Assembly (NCBI GenBank): GCA_040182905.1
Contig: JARQWU010000179.1
Span: forward strand, 1-21,999
Direction: 5' to 3'
Origin: Barthelona sp. PAP020
Lineage: Eukaryota; Metamonada: BaSk clade
Length of the DNA stretch: 21,999 nt
In this document: positions 1-9,300 of the stretch, piece by piece
Layout: each line of letters opens with the position of its first letter
Position numbering within the stretch: the stretch's first letter is position 1
Position numbers and translations under genes: made by a program
The notes under the pieces: generated by a model
Database searches by the model: none
What the model was told of the DNA's origin: nothing
What the model saw: only the letters and a program-made list of their open reading frames with translations

Positions 1-153
1 GCCCAGAGAATCAATACACTCTATTTTGACAGAACAGCTGAATTGGCAATGAGACTTCATCGCAAAGAAATGAAAATAGCTGTTGATCCCAATGTTGCTA
101 TGTTTAAGGAAGCTTTCCATATGAGATTGAAGAAGCAAAACAAGCAAGAGTAG
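1..153 (+). CDS. C-terminal end of an unrecognised protein (partial)
   Basis: The first frame is open from the window edge to a TAG at 151-153, giving the last 50 residues of a protein whose start lies outside the window. The other two plus-strand frames hit stops within the first 60 bases. The residues are mixed and helix-like, with scattered charged and hydrophobic positions and a basic tail ending KKQNKQE, and they do not look like random AT-rich translation. I do not recognise the family. The gene converges on the zinc-finger gene that ends at 282. No AATAAA is seen on the plus strand after the stop; only a long A run follows. Confidence 0.6.
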   Translation, partial: AQRINTLYFDRTAELAMRLHRKEMKIAVDPNVAMFKEAFHMRLKKQNKQE

Positions 154-202
154 CAGGAAATTGTGAATATTACCATTCATAGTCAATGTAAATTTTTGTA
201 GC

Positions 203-208
203 TTTATT
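203..208 (-). promoter_or_regulatory. Probable poly(A) signal of the ZC2HC1-like gene
   Basis: TTTATT on the plus strand reads AATAAA on the minus strand, about 75 bases beyond the stop of the zinc-finger gene. The same hexamer follows the three other complete genes at 23-124 bases, which supports a functional reading. Confidence 0.5.
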
Positions 209-217
209 TTGATTTTC

Positions 218-254
218 AAAAAAAAAAAAAAAAAAAAAAAAAGGAAAAAAAAAA
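218..254. repeat. Poly(A) tract between two convergent genes
   Basis: A run of about 25 A, then GG, then about 10 A. It lies in the shared 3' region of two convergent genes: downstream of the plus-strand partial gene, and as poly(U) in the likely 3' UTR of the minus-strand gene. Confidence 0.9.
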
Positions 255-281
255 CGACGGTTTACATATATACAACAACAT

Positions 282-1739
282 TCATCTCCTCTTAGCTGCA
301 CTAACATTACGCTTTTGCATTTTTTTCTTTTGAAACGACTTCTCACAATGAGGAAGATGTCTTTTCAATTGTTCTTCTCCAAACCTTCTTCCACAATACT
401 TACATTGTTGTAAATCAACAGGAACAGCCGAGGTCTCCAAAACTTCACCTGTTCTTGCAGCTTTCATTGCAGCTCTAAATGATTCCGATGCAGATTTCCA
501 GTCTTTCTTTTTCTTTGCAGGTTTATTATCCTTTAATTGTGCTTCTTTTCTGCTTTTTTGTTTCTCTTTCTTTTTTACAATGAGCTCATGTTTTTCATTT
601 TTCTTCTGTGCCACTTCACATGCTTTAATGTGTCTGTCGATTCTATCTGCTCCAAACTTTCTTCCACAAATAGGACATGGAACAAGAGAAACTTGAGGCA
701 TGTCACCTTGAGGAAACGCATCAGCCATATTGTTAAAATTAGGTGTAGAAGTAACTTTTGGTTGCACATCTGATGTAAACTCGGGAACAGAACGAACTTC
801 TTTTGTCTTTGTCTTCTCATTGGTGGAAAGTCTCTCTTTACCTGTTTTGGTATTAGTGTTGCGTTTTTTATCATCTTGTTTCAAGTAATAAGAATCATTC
901 TGAGACTCATCAAAGTCAAAATTCAAATTATTTGGTTTGCTTGATGAAGATGCTTTCAAATTGATATTTGAATAGTTCAGTTCATCAAAATCAGTAGACA
1001 AACCAATATCCATCCCAATTTCATTTCGATAAATGTTTCGCACCATTTTAACTCCTTTTTTACCCGCAGATCTAACTCTTCGAGAGCTTTGTCTTGAGCT
1101 TTCACTAGAACTCGCCCTATGTATGGCTTTCAACAACTTCAATGATCTTTTCATTGCCTTTTCATCAGAAGGCATAGTAGAAGTATTGTTCGACCCATAA
1201 TAATAATTATCCTTTGTCGGTTCTTCAATAAAACCAAAATTATTTGCTTTTTTAACGGAATGAGTGTGATTATTCTGAATTGAGGCTTTTTTATGCTTCA
1301 AATCAATTGATTCATTTCTTTCAGTAATAGATCTAAATTTATCCATACTTAAAACATTAGAGTCAGCATTATCGGCAGACAAACGATGGTTTTCTAAACT
1401 GAAATTTTCCAGCGTTGAAATATTATTTAAATTTGTTTTAGGAGCTTTACGAGAAGGTTTTAATCTTGAAGGTGGTTTGTAAGGTTCTCCATCATATAAA
1501 GTACCATCCCAAACCTCTTCTTTCTTTGGTTTGGGTAAAAATTCATGCTGTAATAAATCATTTTTTATTATTTCAGACCCTGACTTTTGAGAATATTCAT
1601 TTGAATTTTCCAAATCTTCATGTCTGGATTTCTTTCGAGCTTCACGAATCTTCTTAGCTTTTTCAATTTGCTGTTTTCGTTTTTCAGCATATGCAGCTAC
1701 ATTAGCACTGTCATATCTACTGGATGCAGAATATGACAT
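282..1739 (-). CDS. ZC2HC1: ZC2HC1-family protein with two C2HC zinc fingers
   Basis: A protein of 485 residues. Two fingers of the C-x2-C-x11-H-x3-C type are visible: C355, C358, H370, C374 and C446, C449, H461, C465. Both carry the typical CGR-x-F core (CPICGRKF, CKYCGRRF). The linker between them has a Trp-Lys, then a Phe and a run of Ala/Met/Lys, like the W...F...I-x-AA linker between the fingers of animal ZC2HC1A. This pairing is the main evidence for the family. The first 60 residues are a Lys/Arg/Glu-rich helix; the middle 280 residues are Ser/Asn/Lys-rich and probably disordered. The ATG at 1739 was chosen because the open frame above it (to 1796) has no ATG and translates to a Lys/Phe run from a T-rich tract. 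ZC2HC1 proteins are zinc-binding and often co-occur with cilia; their exact role is poorly known. It is divergent to the CFAP36-like gene. Confidence 0.8.
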   Translation of the reverse strand: MSYSASSRYDSANVAAYAEKRKQQIEKAKKIREARKKSRHEDLENSNEYSQKSGSEIIKNDLLQHEFLPKPKKEEVWDGTLYDGEPYKPPSRLKPSRKAPKTNLNNISTLENFSLENHRLSADNADSNVLSMDKFRSITERNESIDLKHKKASIQNNHTHSVKKANNFGFIEEPTKDNYYYGSNNTSTMPSDEKAMKRSLKLLKAIHRASSSESSRQSSRRVRSAGKKGVKMVRNIYRNEIGMDIGLSTDFDELNYSNINLKASSSSKPNNLNFDFDESQNDSYYLKQDDKKRNTNTKTGKERLSTNEKTKTKEVRSVPEFTSDVQPKVTSTPNFNNMADAFPQGDMPQVSLVPCPICGRKFGADRIDRHIKACEVAQKKNEKHELIVKKKEKQKSRKEAQLKDNKPAKKKKDWKSASESFRAAMKAARTGEVLETSAVPVDLQQCKYCGRRFGEEQLKRHLPHCEKSFQKKKMQKRNVSAAKRR

Positions 1740-2041
1740 AAAATTAGTTTTTTTGAATTTCTTTCGCCTTTTTTTTTTTGTGAATTTCAACACCAATCAA
1801 TCTAAAATATGATAAATTTTTTTTATAATCTAAAAATTTAATGTTTAACCAACAACATGCTTAAAAATCACAACTTTTGTGATGTCTTTATTTTAATCAG
1901 TGTTATTTTATTGTTAAATTATCTCATTACCTGGAAAACACTTTCAAATCCAATAATGAATTCAAAAAGTTCTGGAAAACGTTTGTTGAAGAAAAAATAA
2001 AATTGAAATTGAAAAAAGCTATCAACAATTTCATTCAAGTA
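1740..2041. promoter_or_regulatory. Divergent spacer between ZC2HC1-like and CFAP36-like genes
   Basis: About 300 bases separate the two start codons, so both promoters should lie here. The stretch is very AT-rich, with a T run next to the zinc-finger start. It contains two CCAAT cores on the plus strand (1793-1797 and 1950-1954). The first is part of a 12-base string repeated upstream of the giant gene. No TATA box stands out against the AT-rich background. The part from 1883 is also open in the CFAP36 frame. Confidence 0.5.
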
Positions 2042-3022
2042 ATGGATGAATGGTGGATATTTGAAACAGTTTTTACATATTTAAATTCTCAAAGCTTTGA
2101 AGATCCATTATCAAAGTGGATCTCAGAACATTCGAAACAATTTATTGGAATTGAATTAAATGAAACTCATACCCATGAACAATATAATTTATTCAAAAAA
2201 TATTTAAAATATACAGAAAATATGGTTGGAACATATTTAATTGAGATAGGAATTGATCAAACGAATTTTTTTGAAACGTGTTCATTAATATTAGAAGATA
2301 AAAAAACTCCAATCCATCGAAAATCGATAATATCTCAAATTTTACAAAAATTGAAAGTAGTAAGCGAATTTGAAAATTTCAAAAAGTTGATGGTATTATT
2401 TGCCTTGCAACATACTCCTGTAGATTATGAACCAACCAGTAAAGGTTTAAATAAACTTGGTAATGTTGAAGATTTTTCTTTGATGTCATTTGAAGAACAA
2501 GATACTGTTTTTCAACCTTTACCTGTTACAATTCCATATCAAACAGAAAAAATTAAACAAAAAAGATCGTATGATGACCAGATTGATGAAATTTTAAATG
2601 TTAATCAAAACAACAGATCAGATTCCAATTCTGAAATTGACTCTGCCACACCTGATAGTCTTCAGGAACTATCTTCATCTGATGGTGAAACTCCAGTTTT
2701 TCTTTCCACAAATCAAATCAAAGCAAGTACTTTTGAACGAATTTTACCTCTAGAAGTACGCAAGGAAAAAAATGTTGGGGTGAAAAATTTGGATGACTTA
2801 CTGAATGCCATTGAAATTGAAAATGATAATGATAATGAAAATAACGTATTTGATGGTATTATGGATTTATTCACCAAAGAAGAAGAAAAACAAACTAATC
2901 TCAACGACGAACTAAACAGTTTTTTGTTAAAACCAATTGTGTCCGAAACACCCAAATTGAAAGCAATTAAAATACACTCAAATTCTTCCAAAAATAAACG
3001 TGTTAAGGCTCATAAAAGATAA
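2042..3022 (+). CDS. CFAP36: CFAP36-like BART-domain protein
   Basis: A protein of 326 residues. The first 115-130 residues fit the BART-like domain of CFAP36 (CCDC104/BARTL1): an opening acidic-Trp-Trp helix (DEWWIFE), a second helix with a Trp (LSKWISEHS), then a helix running into YLIEIGIDQTNFFETC, which parallels YLKEIGI-x5-F-x-EAC of the human protein, and later FENFKKLM, which parallels its F-x-x-FK-x-MM. The rest is acidic and Asn/Ser-rich, with a basic tail (KNKRVKAHKR). In animals CFAP36 is ciliary and binds ARL3-type GTPases; that role here is inferred. The ATG at 2042 is the first in the frame and places the BART domain at the very N terminus, as in animals. The frame is open upstream to 1883 without an ATG, so a non-ATG start or spliced upstream exon cannot be excluded. 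Confidence 0.75.
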   Translation: MDEWWIFETVFTYLNSQSFEDPLSKWISEHSKQFIGIELNETHTHEQYNLFKKYLKYTENMVGTYLIEIGIDQTNFFETCSLILEDKKTPIHRKSIISQILQKLKVVSEFENFKKLMVLFALQHTPVDYEPTSKGLNKLGNVEDFSLMSFEEQDTVFQPLPVTIPYQTEKIKQKRSYDDQIDEILNVNQNNRSDSNSEIDSATPDSLQELSSSDGETPVFLSTNQIKASTFERILPLEVRKEKNVGVKNLDDLLNAIEIENDNDNENNVFDGIMDLFTKEEEKQTNLNDELNSFLLKPIVSETPKLKAIKIHSNSSKNKRVKAHKR

Positions 3023-3311
3023 TGACGTTTTGTAAATTTTATACATACTGCACATTTTATATGTTTTGTAAACTTTATTGATATATTTATTGTTTAAAAA
3101 TCTGATTCAATTATATTATGAAGAACATAAAAATACTTATAAAGAAATAAAGATTTCTGATATCATGAAACACCAATCAAGAAACTAATCAAAACAGAAA
3201 GGAAAAGAAAAAAAGATTACTTTCAAATAAAAAAAAAAAAAATAAAGAAAGAAAGCACTTTTCAAAAAACATTTATGGAATAATACCGAATTACATTAAA
3301 AACTGAACAAA
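3023..3311. promoter_or_regulatory. Spacer and probable promoter upstream of the giant gene
   Basis: This 289-base spacer holds the 3' end of the CFAP36-like gene and, after about 3152, an A-rich stretch leading to the giant gene's ATG. A CCAAT core at 3173-3177 sits inside AACACCAATCAA (3169-3180), 131 bases before the ATG. The sequence just before the ATG (AAAAACTGAACAAA) is A-rich, as is usual for start contexts in AT-rich protists. No other open frame of note was seen. Confidence 0.45.
3146..3151 (+). promoter_or_regulatory. Probable poly(A) signal of the CFAP36-like gene
   Basis: AATAAA 124 bases after the stop at 3022, before the A-rich stretch preceding the giant gene. Confidence 0.4.
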
Positions 3312-6300
3312 ATGAATGATATTAAAGAGACACTACAAAATATCTTAGAAACTTTTTTATCGAAAAAATCCATCAATCACATCTTGTTAAATAAAGACAA
3401 TATAGCACTATTAGAGTCTGTATTAATAACAAATACCAAAAAAGTTATCTTTATTTATGAACATCAACATAAATATCATGTTTCAAGTTTTGCACCTACA
3501 ACAACTTCACATTATTATTATTTTTTGAGAGTATATAATAAATCTAATGAAATTCAACATTTATTTGGTTCAAGTATACAGCCATGTAGTTCTTCAGTTT
3601 TGAATTTAACTAATAACATAATATCTGCAGTTATTCCCACGATATCTGAAAATTATGGAAATTTACCGAACGAATTGAAAGTTACTCGATTAGATGAAAC
3701 TAAAAAATTTCTATTGACGAGTTGCAGTGTAAAAGAAGCTAATGAAATGAGTGATTCTTTTTTTGCGCCATATTTGGAATTATTGGAAAGTTTCCCCATG
3801 TCAAATCGAATACAAATAGTTGAAACATTTGTTGAAACATGGGTTCGAAAGATTAATGGTGTTATTGAGCCCAAGATTGATTTATTAGGAAAAAAAGCTT
3901 TAATTGATTTGTACAATATAGTAAAACAAGGAAAAGACTTGTTATTTCAGCTAGAAAGTCCACATATTAAAAGAATATGGACTTTTTTAGATAGTCAAAC
4001 AACCCAAAATAATCATGAGAATAATATTTTAGCAAATTTTCACAAATCAAGGAAAGCTTTACAAATTAGTGTGAATGAATTGGAGAAATTAGATGTAGAA
4101 ATTCAACTGATATGTCATTATTGCGATTTGATTATACAAAATGAAGATTTTGCAAAATATGAATTGCTTGCTATAAAGTTATTTAAAAGTATTGCAATTT
4201 TACGAGAAAGTGCTCCTTCATTAGATTATGGGAATGTATTGGCTAGAATATTGGAAGGTAATATTCAAATTATATTAATAGCCTTTATACAAGTTTTTAA
4301 AGGATATATATCACTTGATTGTGGTACTCGATTTTTTTTTCAGAATTCAGCAAAGATCATTGGAATTTCTAGATGGATTACTGAACTATTTAATCGTTTA
4401 AGATTAACATTTTTACATTTTAGAAAATTATCTTATGATTTTGATGTAACAAAGATTTTAATCATTTTTGGACATTTTGGTGATCGTATCAAAGATATTG
4501 AAATTTTAGCAGAAATATGTTCAGATTGTTTATATTTAAGCAAATTTGTACGAGTAAAATCTACATTTGAAGGAAATATTTTGAATAGTAAGATAATAAA
4601 TGTTGCTGAAAGTGTTCAGCAAGTATATTTTCATGAATTTTTAAAAAATTTGAACTCATACATTATTAAGGATGTAAATTTTTGTAATTGTCCAGCTGAA
4701 GAACGAAATCTTTTCAAAGTCAATGGTATGGCATTTCAGGAACAGTTTGCTAGATTTAAGCATCATGTATTTATCCTATTGAAAGATATCGTTGTGAATT
4801 ATCAAAAATTGTTTGAAAGAAATGGTAATGATTTGGATAAGATAATTTGTATCAATTTCTTATTTCAATTTGAATCTGCTTTTATTTTGGAGATTTTTCA
4901 TGATTTTATCATTCGTGAAGGTTCAAAATATTTAGCAGATTTTGCTACAGATATTAAAAAAGCTACAATTGCTGCAGAAAATTGCACAAAACTATTTCAA
5001 AAAAATTTATTCCCTTTTTGGAACAATTTTAAAAGTTTTGGAATAAATGAAAGTTTCAAAGATATAGATATCGATTTTATTCCTTCAAATAATTATGATA
5101 TCGTAAAATTAAATCCTTTTGCTACATCACTTTTCTTAGTTGATGGTTATTATCAAAAACATACTCAAAAGTATCAAATGTTAACTAATATTAACTTTTC
5201 ATATGTAATTAAAAAGTTAAGAGGACATTTTCAAGAACTATTGGATGTTGATTCTGAACGTACAGATGAAATTTTAAAATATGAGGAAAGTTTGAAACTT
5301 TTGAATGTTTTGAACAAAAATTTGTCTGAAATAATAATTGATTACAAGAATTATTCAAATAATGTAATTGAAACATTTAATTATATAGTGAATGATTTGT
5401 TTCAAATCATTCATAAATCTGAACGTTTTGTTTCAACAATATCTCATCAAAATTTAGGGATTAAAACATTAACTGGCAATGAGTTGAATGAAATATCTTT
5501 TGAAGTTAATTTACCATTTTATTTATTTCATGTGATACATGATTGGAAATGTTGTTTGAGAATGATTTCATTGAAAAAGGATATTTTTGCTATACATATG
5601 ACAAAATTGAATAAAGTTACTGAAATTGTACATCAATTGAGTAGAGTTACTTTTATTGCTAGAAGATTCAGTATTTTAGTTAATGGATACAATAATTTAA
5701 CAACTAATTATTCTTCTGGTATTATTAGTTTGATTAGCAGTCATTTATTTAATGCTAATCAAGAATTAATAAAAGCTGTTAATTCTTTAACATATATTTC
5801 TGATAATATTCAAGAATTTTTGGCAAAAACAATGAATACATTGATTGAAGCTTTAGAAAGAGCTTTGGATTTGCAAAATATCTTGAATTATTCAAAAGAG
5901 TTTGGAAAAATCTTAAAATTCAACTTTTTTACACGAAAATATGATCCTGAAGAATTTGTTCAAATATTATTTGACAACAGTTTTACAAAAATTTATTTAT
6001 GTAAACGTTTATCAAAAGAATTATTTGATATGTTGTTGACAATATTTAATCGATTAGAATTAAGTCAAGGAGATCCTAAATGGATAGAATTTGTGAAATA
6101 TATTCGTCAAAGTTGTATTGATAGTATCAGTGTTGGATTAGTAGATTTTTTAAAGATTGCTTATAAGCACTTTTTGAATGAAGATACAAACTCACCATTT
6201 GAAATTGAAACAATAATACGTGTTATTGCATCTAGTATTGTTTCATATCCAGAACCTTCTTTAGAATCCATTGTCAATGGTATTTCAATCGAATTAGGAG

Positions 6301-9300
6301 ATATCAATGAAAAATCCAAATCTAAACGTTCCTTTTTAACTCGTAGAATCAAAGAAATTACTAGTGATGATTTATGTAAAGTCAGTTCTGGTGTTGATTC
6401 TCCTTTTATTTCAAAAGAAATTAGTGATGGTTCAATATCTGTTCGTTCTATGTCTTTATCTGAAGATACAATGTCTTTAACTAATAGAGATCGAAATCAT
6501 CATCATAAAAAAAAAAAATCATTAAGTTCGTTGGAATCTTCGCAAGAAATTAGTTTACAACTAAAAAATATTTTTAGTCGACAAATAATTCCTCGTGTCA
6601 TTATATCAAATAAAGGTTTACCAATAACAAGACCTTATGTTTGTGAAACTATGCGTATTACTTTATTAGATGTGGCTTTTTCTTTTGTACAATCTTTCCA
6701 AATGATATTACATGCAATCAATTTACCTTCGCCAATGGCTATTTCTAAACAAAGAATTTCACATCAAGTATTAGCTACACCAAGATCAAATGATACAAGA
6801 GAATCTCGAGTTTCACAATTAGAATCTGAATATCAAGTTTTAGATAATGTTGAGAAAAAGAAGGAAGAAGATGATGAAATGAATGAATTTGGAAATACTT
6901 TTGCTGAAGATCACATTGATTTATTTGCTGAATTATTTTCACAAACTAGTGTTTCTACTTCTTTAACCAGTGTATTAAAAACGTTAGAAAATGCCAACAA
7001 TACTTTAATAATTTTGTTGAAGAATATGACGGAAGATTTTTCGATTTTGTTCACCAGAGCAGGATTTGATTTTTTTGCGGATATTATCAATCATATTCGA
7101 ACTCAAAAAATCATACAAATCAAAGTCAAACCATTGAAACGATTTCAAGAAAAATATTTGAAAACTTTTGGTCAAATCAATAATATTGATGATATTTTTC
7201 TGAAATATTCGAGTCGAAAAATCTTTTTTTTAAATGTTTTACTCGAATCTTGTAGTGAATCTTTACGAGAAATTTATTTCAAATCAATAAGTTTATTTTT
7301 TGATAGTACAATACATTATTTTACTGAATTGGTTGAAGAAGCTTTAAAAAAGATTAGAAATGCCAAACCACATATGAATATTTTGAATAACCCTATCATT
7401 TACACAAGTACTCATTTAGAACAACATTTTGATAGTGTGTTAGAGTCTATTGTTGAAGGATATGGAATGAATGATAGTATAAAAGCATTAAACACTTTAG
7501 AAGAAATACTTTTAGAAGGTATTAATCTTTCTAATAGAGAAACATGGAATGAATATCATTTTAAATTAATCTCTTTACATGAAACTTTTATTAATGAATT
7601 TGTTGAAGCTAAACAATATTGTAATAATTTTATGTTGGATCACGCAGAATTAATTATTCCTGCTGCTGTAGAATTAAGAAAAAGACAAAAAAAATTGTAT
7701 TCAGAAATTAAAACTTGTGAAAATAATTGTTATGATTCTATGCCTTTTTTGAAACCAATTGAAAAAATTGGAAATTTAACAAAAGTATCTTTTAGAAATG
7801 AAGAATTGAAAATAGCTTTGATTAAAGTCAATAAATTTTTGATGAATGTTGAAAATTTATCAAATCAACACATGAGACTGGATTCTATGGCAAATGTTTT
7901 AAAGAAAAGTACTATACCTGATAAACTGACAGAATTACATTTGATATTGATTAAATATCGAAGTATTTTTGAATTATGGATAGATTTTCCAAAACATTAT
8001 GAAACAATGAAAAATGTTTCAATTTTAGATGAAAATTTAACAGAAAAATTACAAATATATATTGATATACAAAATAGATTGGAAAAATTAGAAGATATTG
8101 ATTTATTTTATGAGAAATTTCCTCATTTAGCAGTAACTGCTGGTCAAACTAGAAAGATAAGTGAATTAATTTTAAGAATAAATGACATGCATTTATCTTC
8201 AGCAGATTTTAATAGGTTACGACAATTTTTACAAGTGAAAGAGAATATTATAACTGTATATGATGTATTTTTTTGGTTGATAGTAAATATTCATTATTTT
8301 ACTGATAATTTCATTGCTTTAAATAATCTTTTGGATTTAATCGATGATGAAGTTAATGCTAGAATCAAATTGATTGATTTAGAAAATAAATGGAAATTAA
8401 AACATTTCGTTTTTGCTAAACATGTTTTTCCTTTGCAAAAAAATTGTTGGATTTATAATACAGTTAAAGAAAAATTTGATATTAAACAAACTGAAGCAAT
8501 TAATCGACAAAAAATTATTGAAGAACATCGTAGAAAACGTATTTTATTTGAACAACAACAAAGATTAAATAAATGGAAGACTGAAGCTATATTAATTGAA
8601 AAAAAATTACATCTAGCAGAAATTGAGAAAAAAGAATTGGAAAAATTTGCTAGAGAGAAATTTAGAATCAAAATGGTTAAAATTTACGGAAATTCAAAAG
8701 ATTTTCATGCTGTTTTAATTCAAAGAAATTATTTATTGTGGAAACATCTAAATCTTTATCAAAATGATGAAATTATATTACAAAGACGTAAAACAATAAG
8801 AGAAAATTTAATATTAATGGATAATCATATTACTGTTCAAAGATTTATTAAAGGATTCTTATTTAGAAATGATTTGATATCGAATAATTCCAATTCCAAA
8901 ACTGGAAAAGATACATCAATATCAAGTTATCATGTACAGAGTGAATTTACTGCCACTTTAACAATACCTTATGTTATTGGTCTTTCTTTATTAGATTTAG
9001 ATAATCCTGATTATAGTTTGATCGATGTCTTTAATAACTTTGACATTTTTGATGATGAGGAAGGAGATTGGAGAAAAGATGCTAAAGTTTTACAAGATAT
9101 TGATGAAGCTTGTTCAATCATTATACAAATGAAATCTCTACATGTTGTTGAAGAAGAAGTTGATAAATTAGCTGATGAATTCAAGAAACTGAGGTGTTTT
9201 GTTATTTCATTTGGTAGACTAGCTTTTTTAATTGAAATATTTAGTTGTTTATTTAGTTCAGATAAAATTCAACCATTAAAAGGATATGAAAAAGAAATGC

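Noticed and set aside
1740-1796. N-terminal extension of the zinc-finger protein
   Set aside because: It lacks an ATG and encodes only Lys/Phe from A/T runs.
1842-1855. Possible RFX X-box near GTTTAACCAACAAC
   Set aside because: The central YYAT part of the consensus does not match; only the ends resemble it.
2031-2035. TCATT just before the CFAP36 start, like a trichomonad initiator
   Set aside because: The other genes lack the element near their starts, and all four have AATAAA signals, which argues against a trichomonad.
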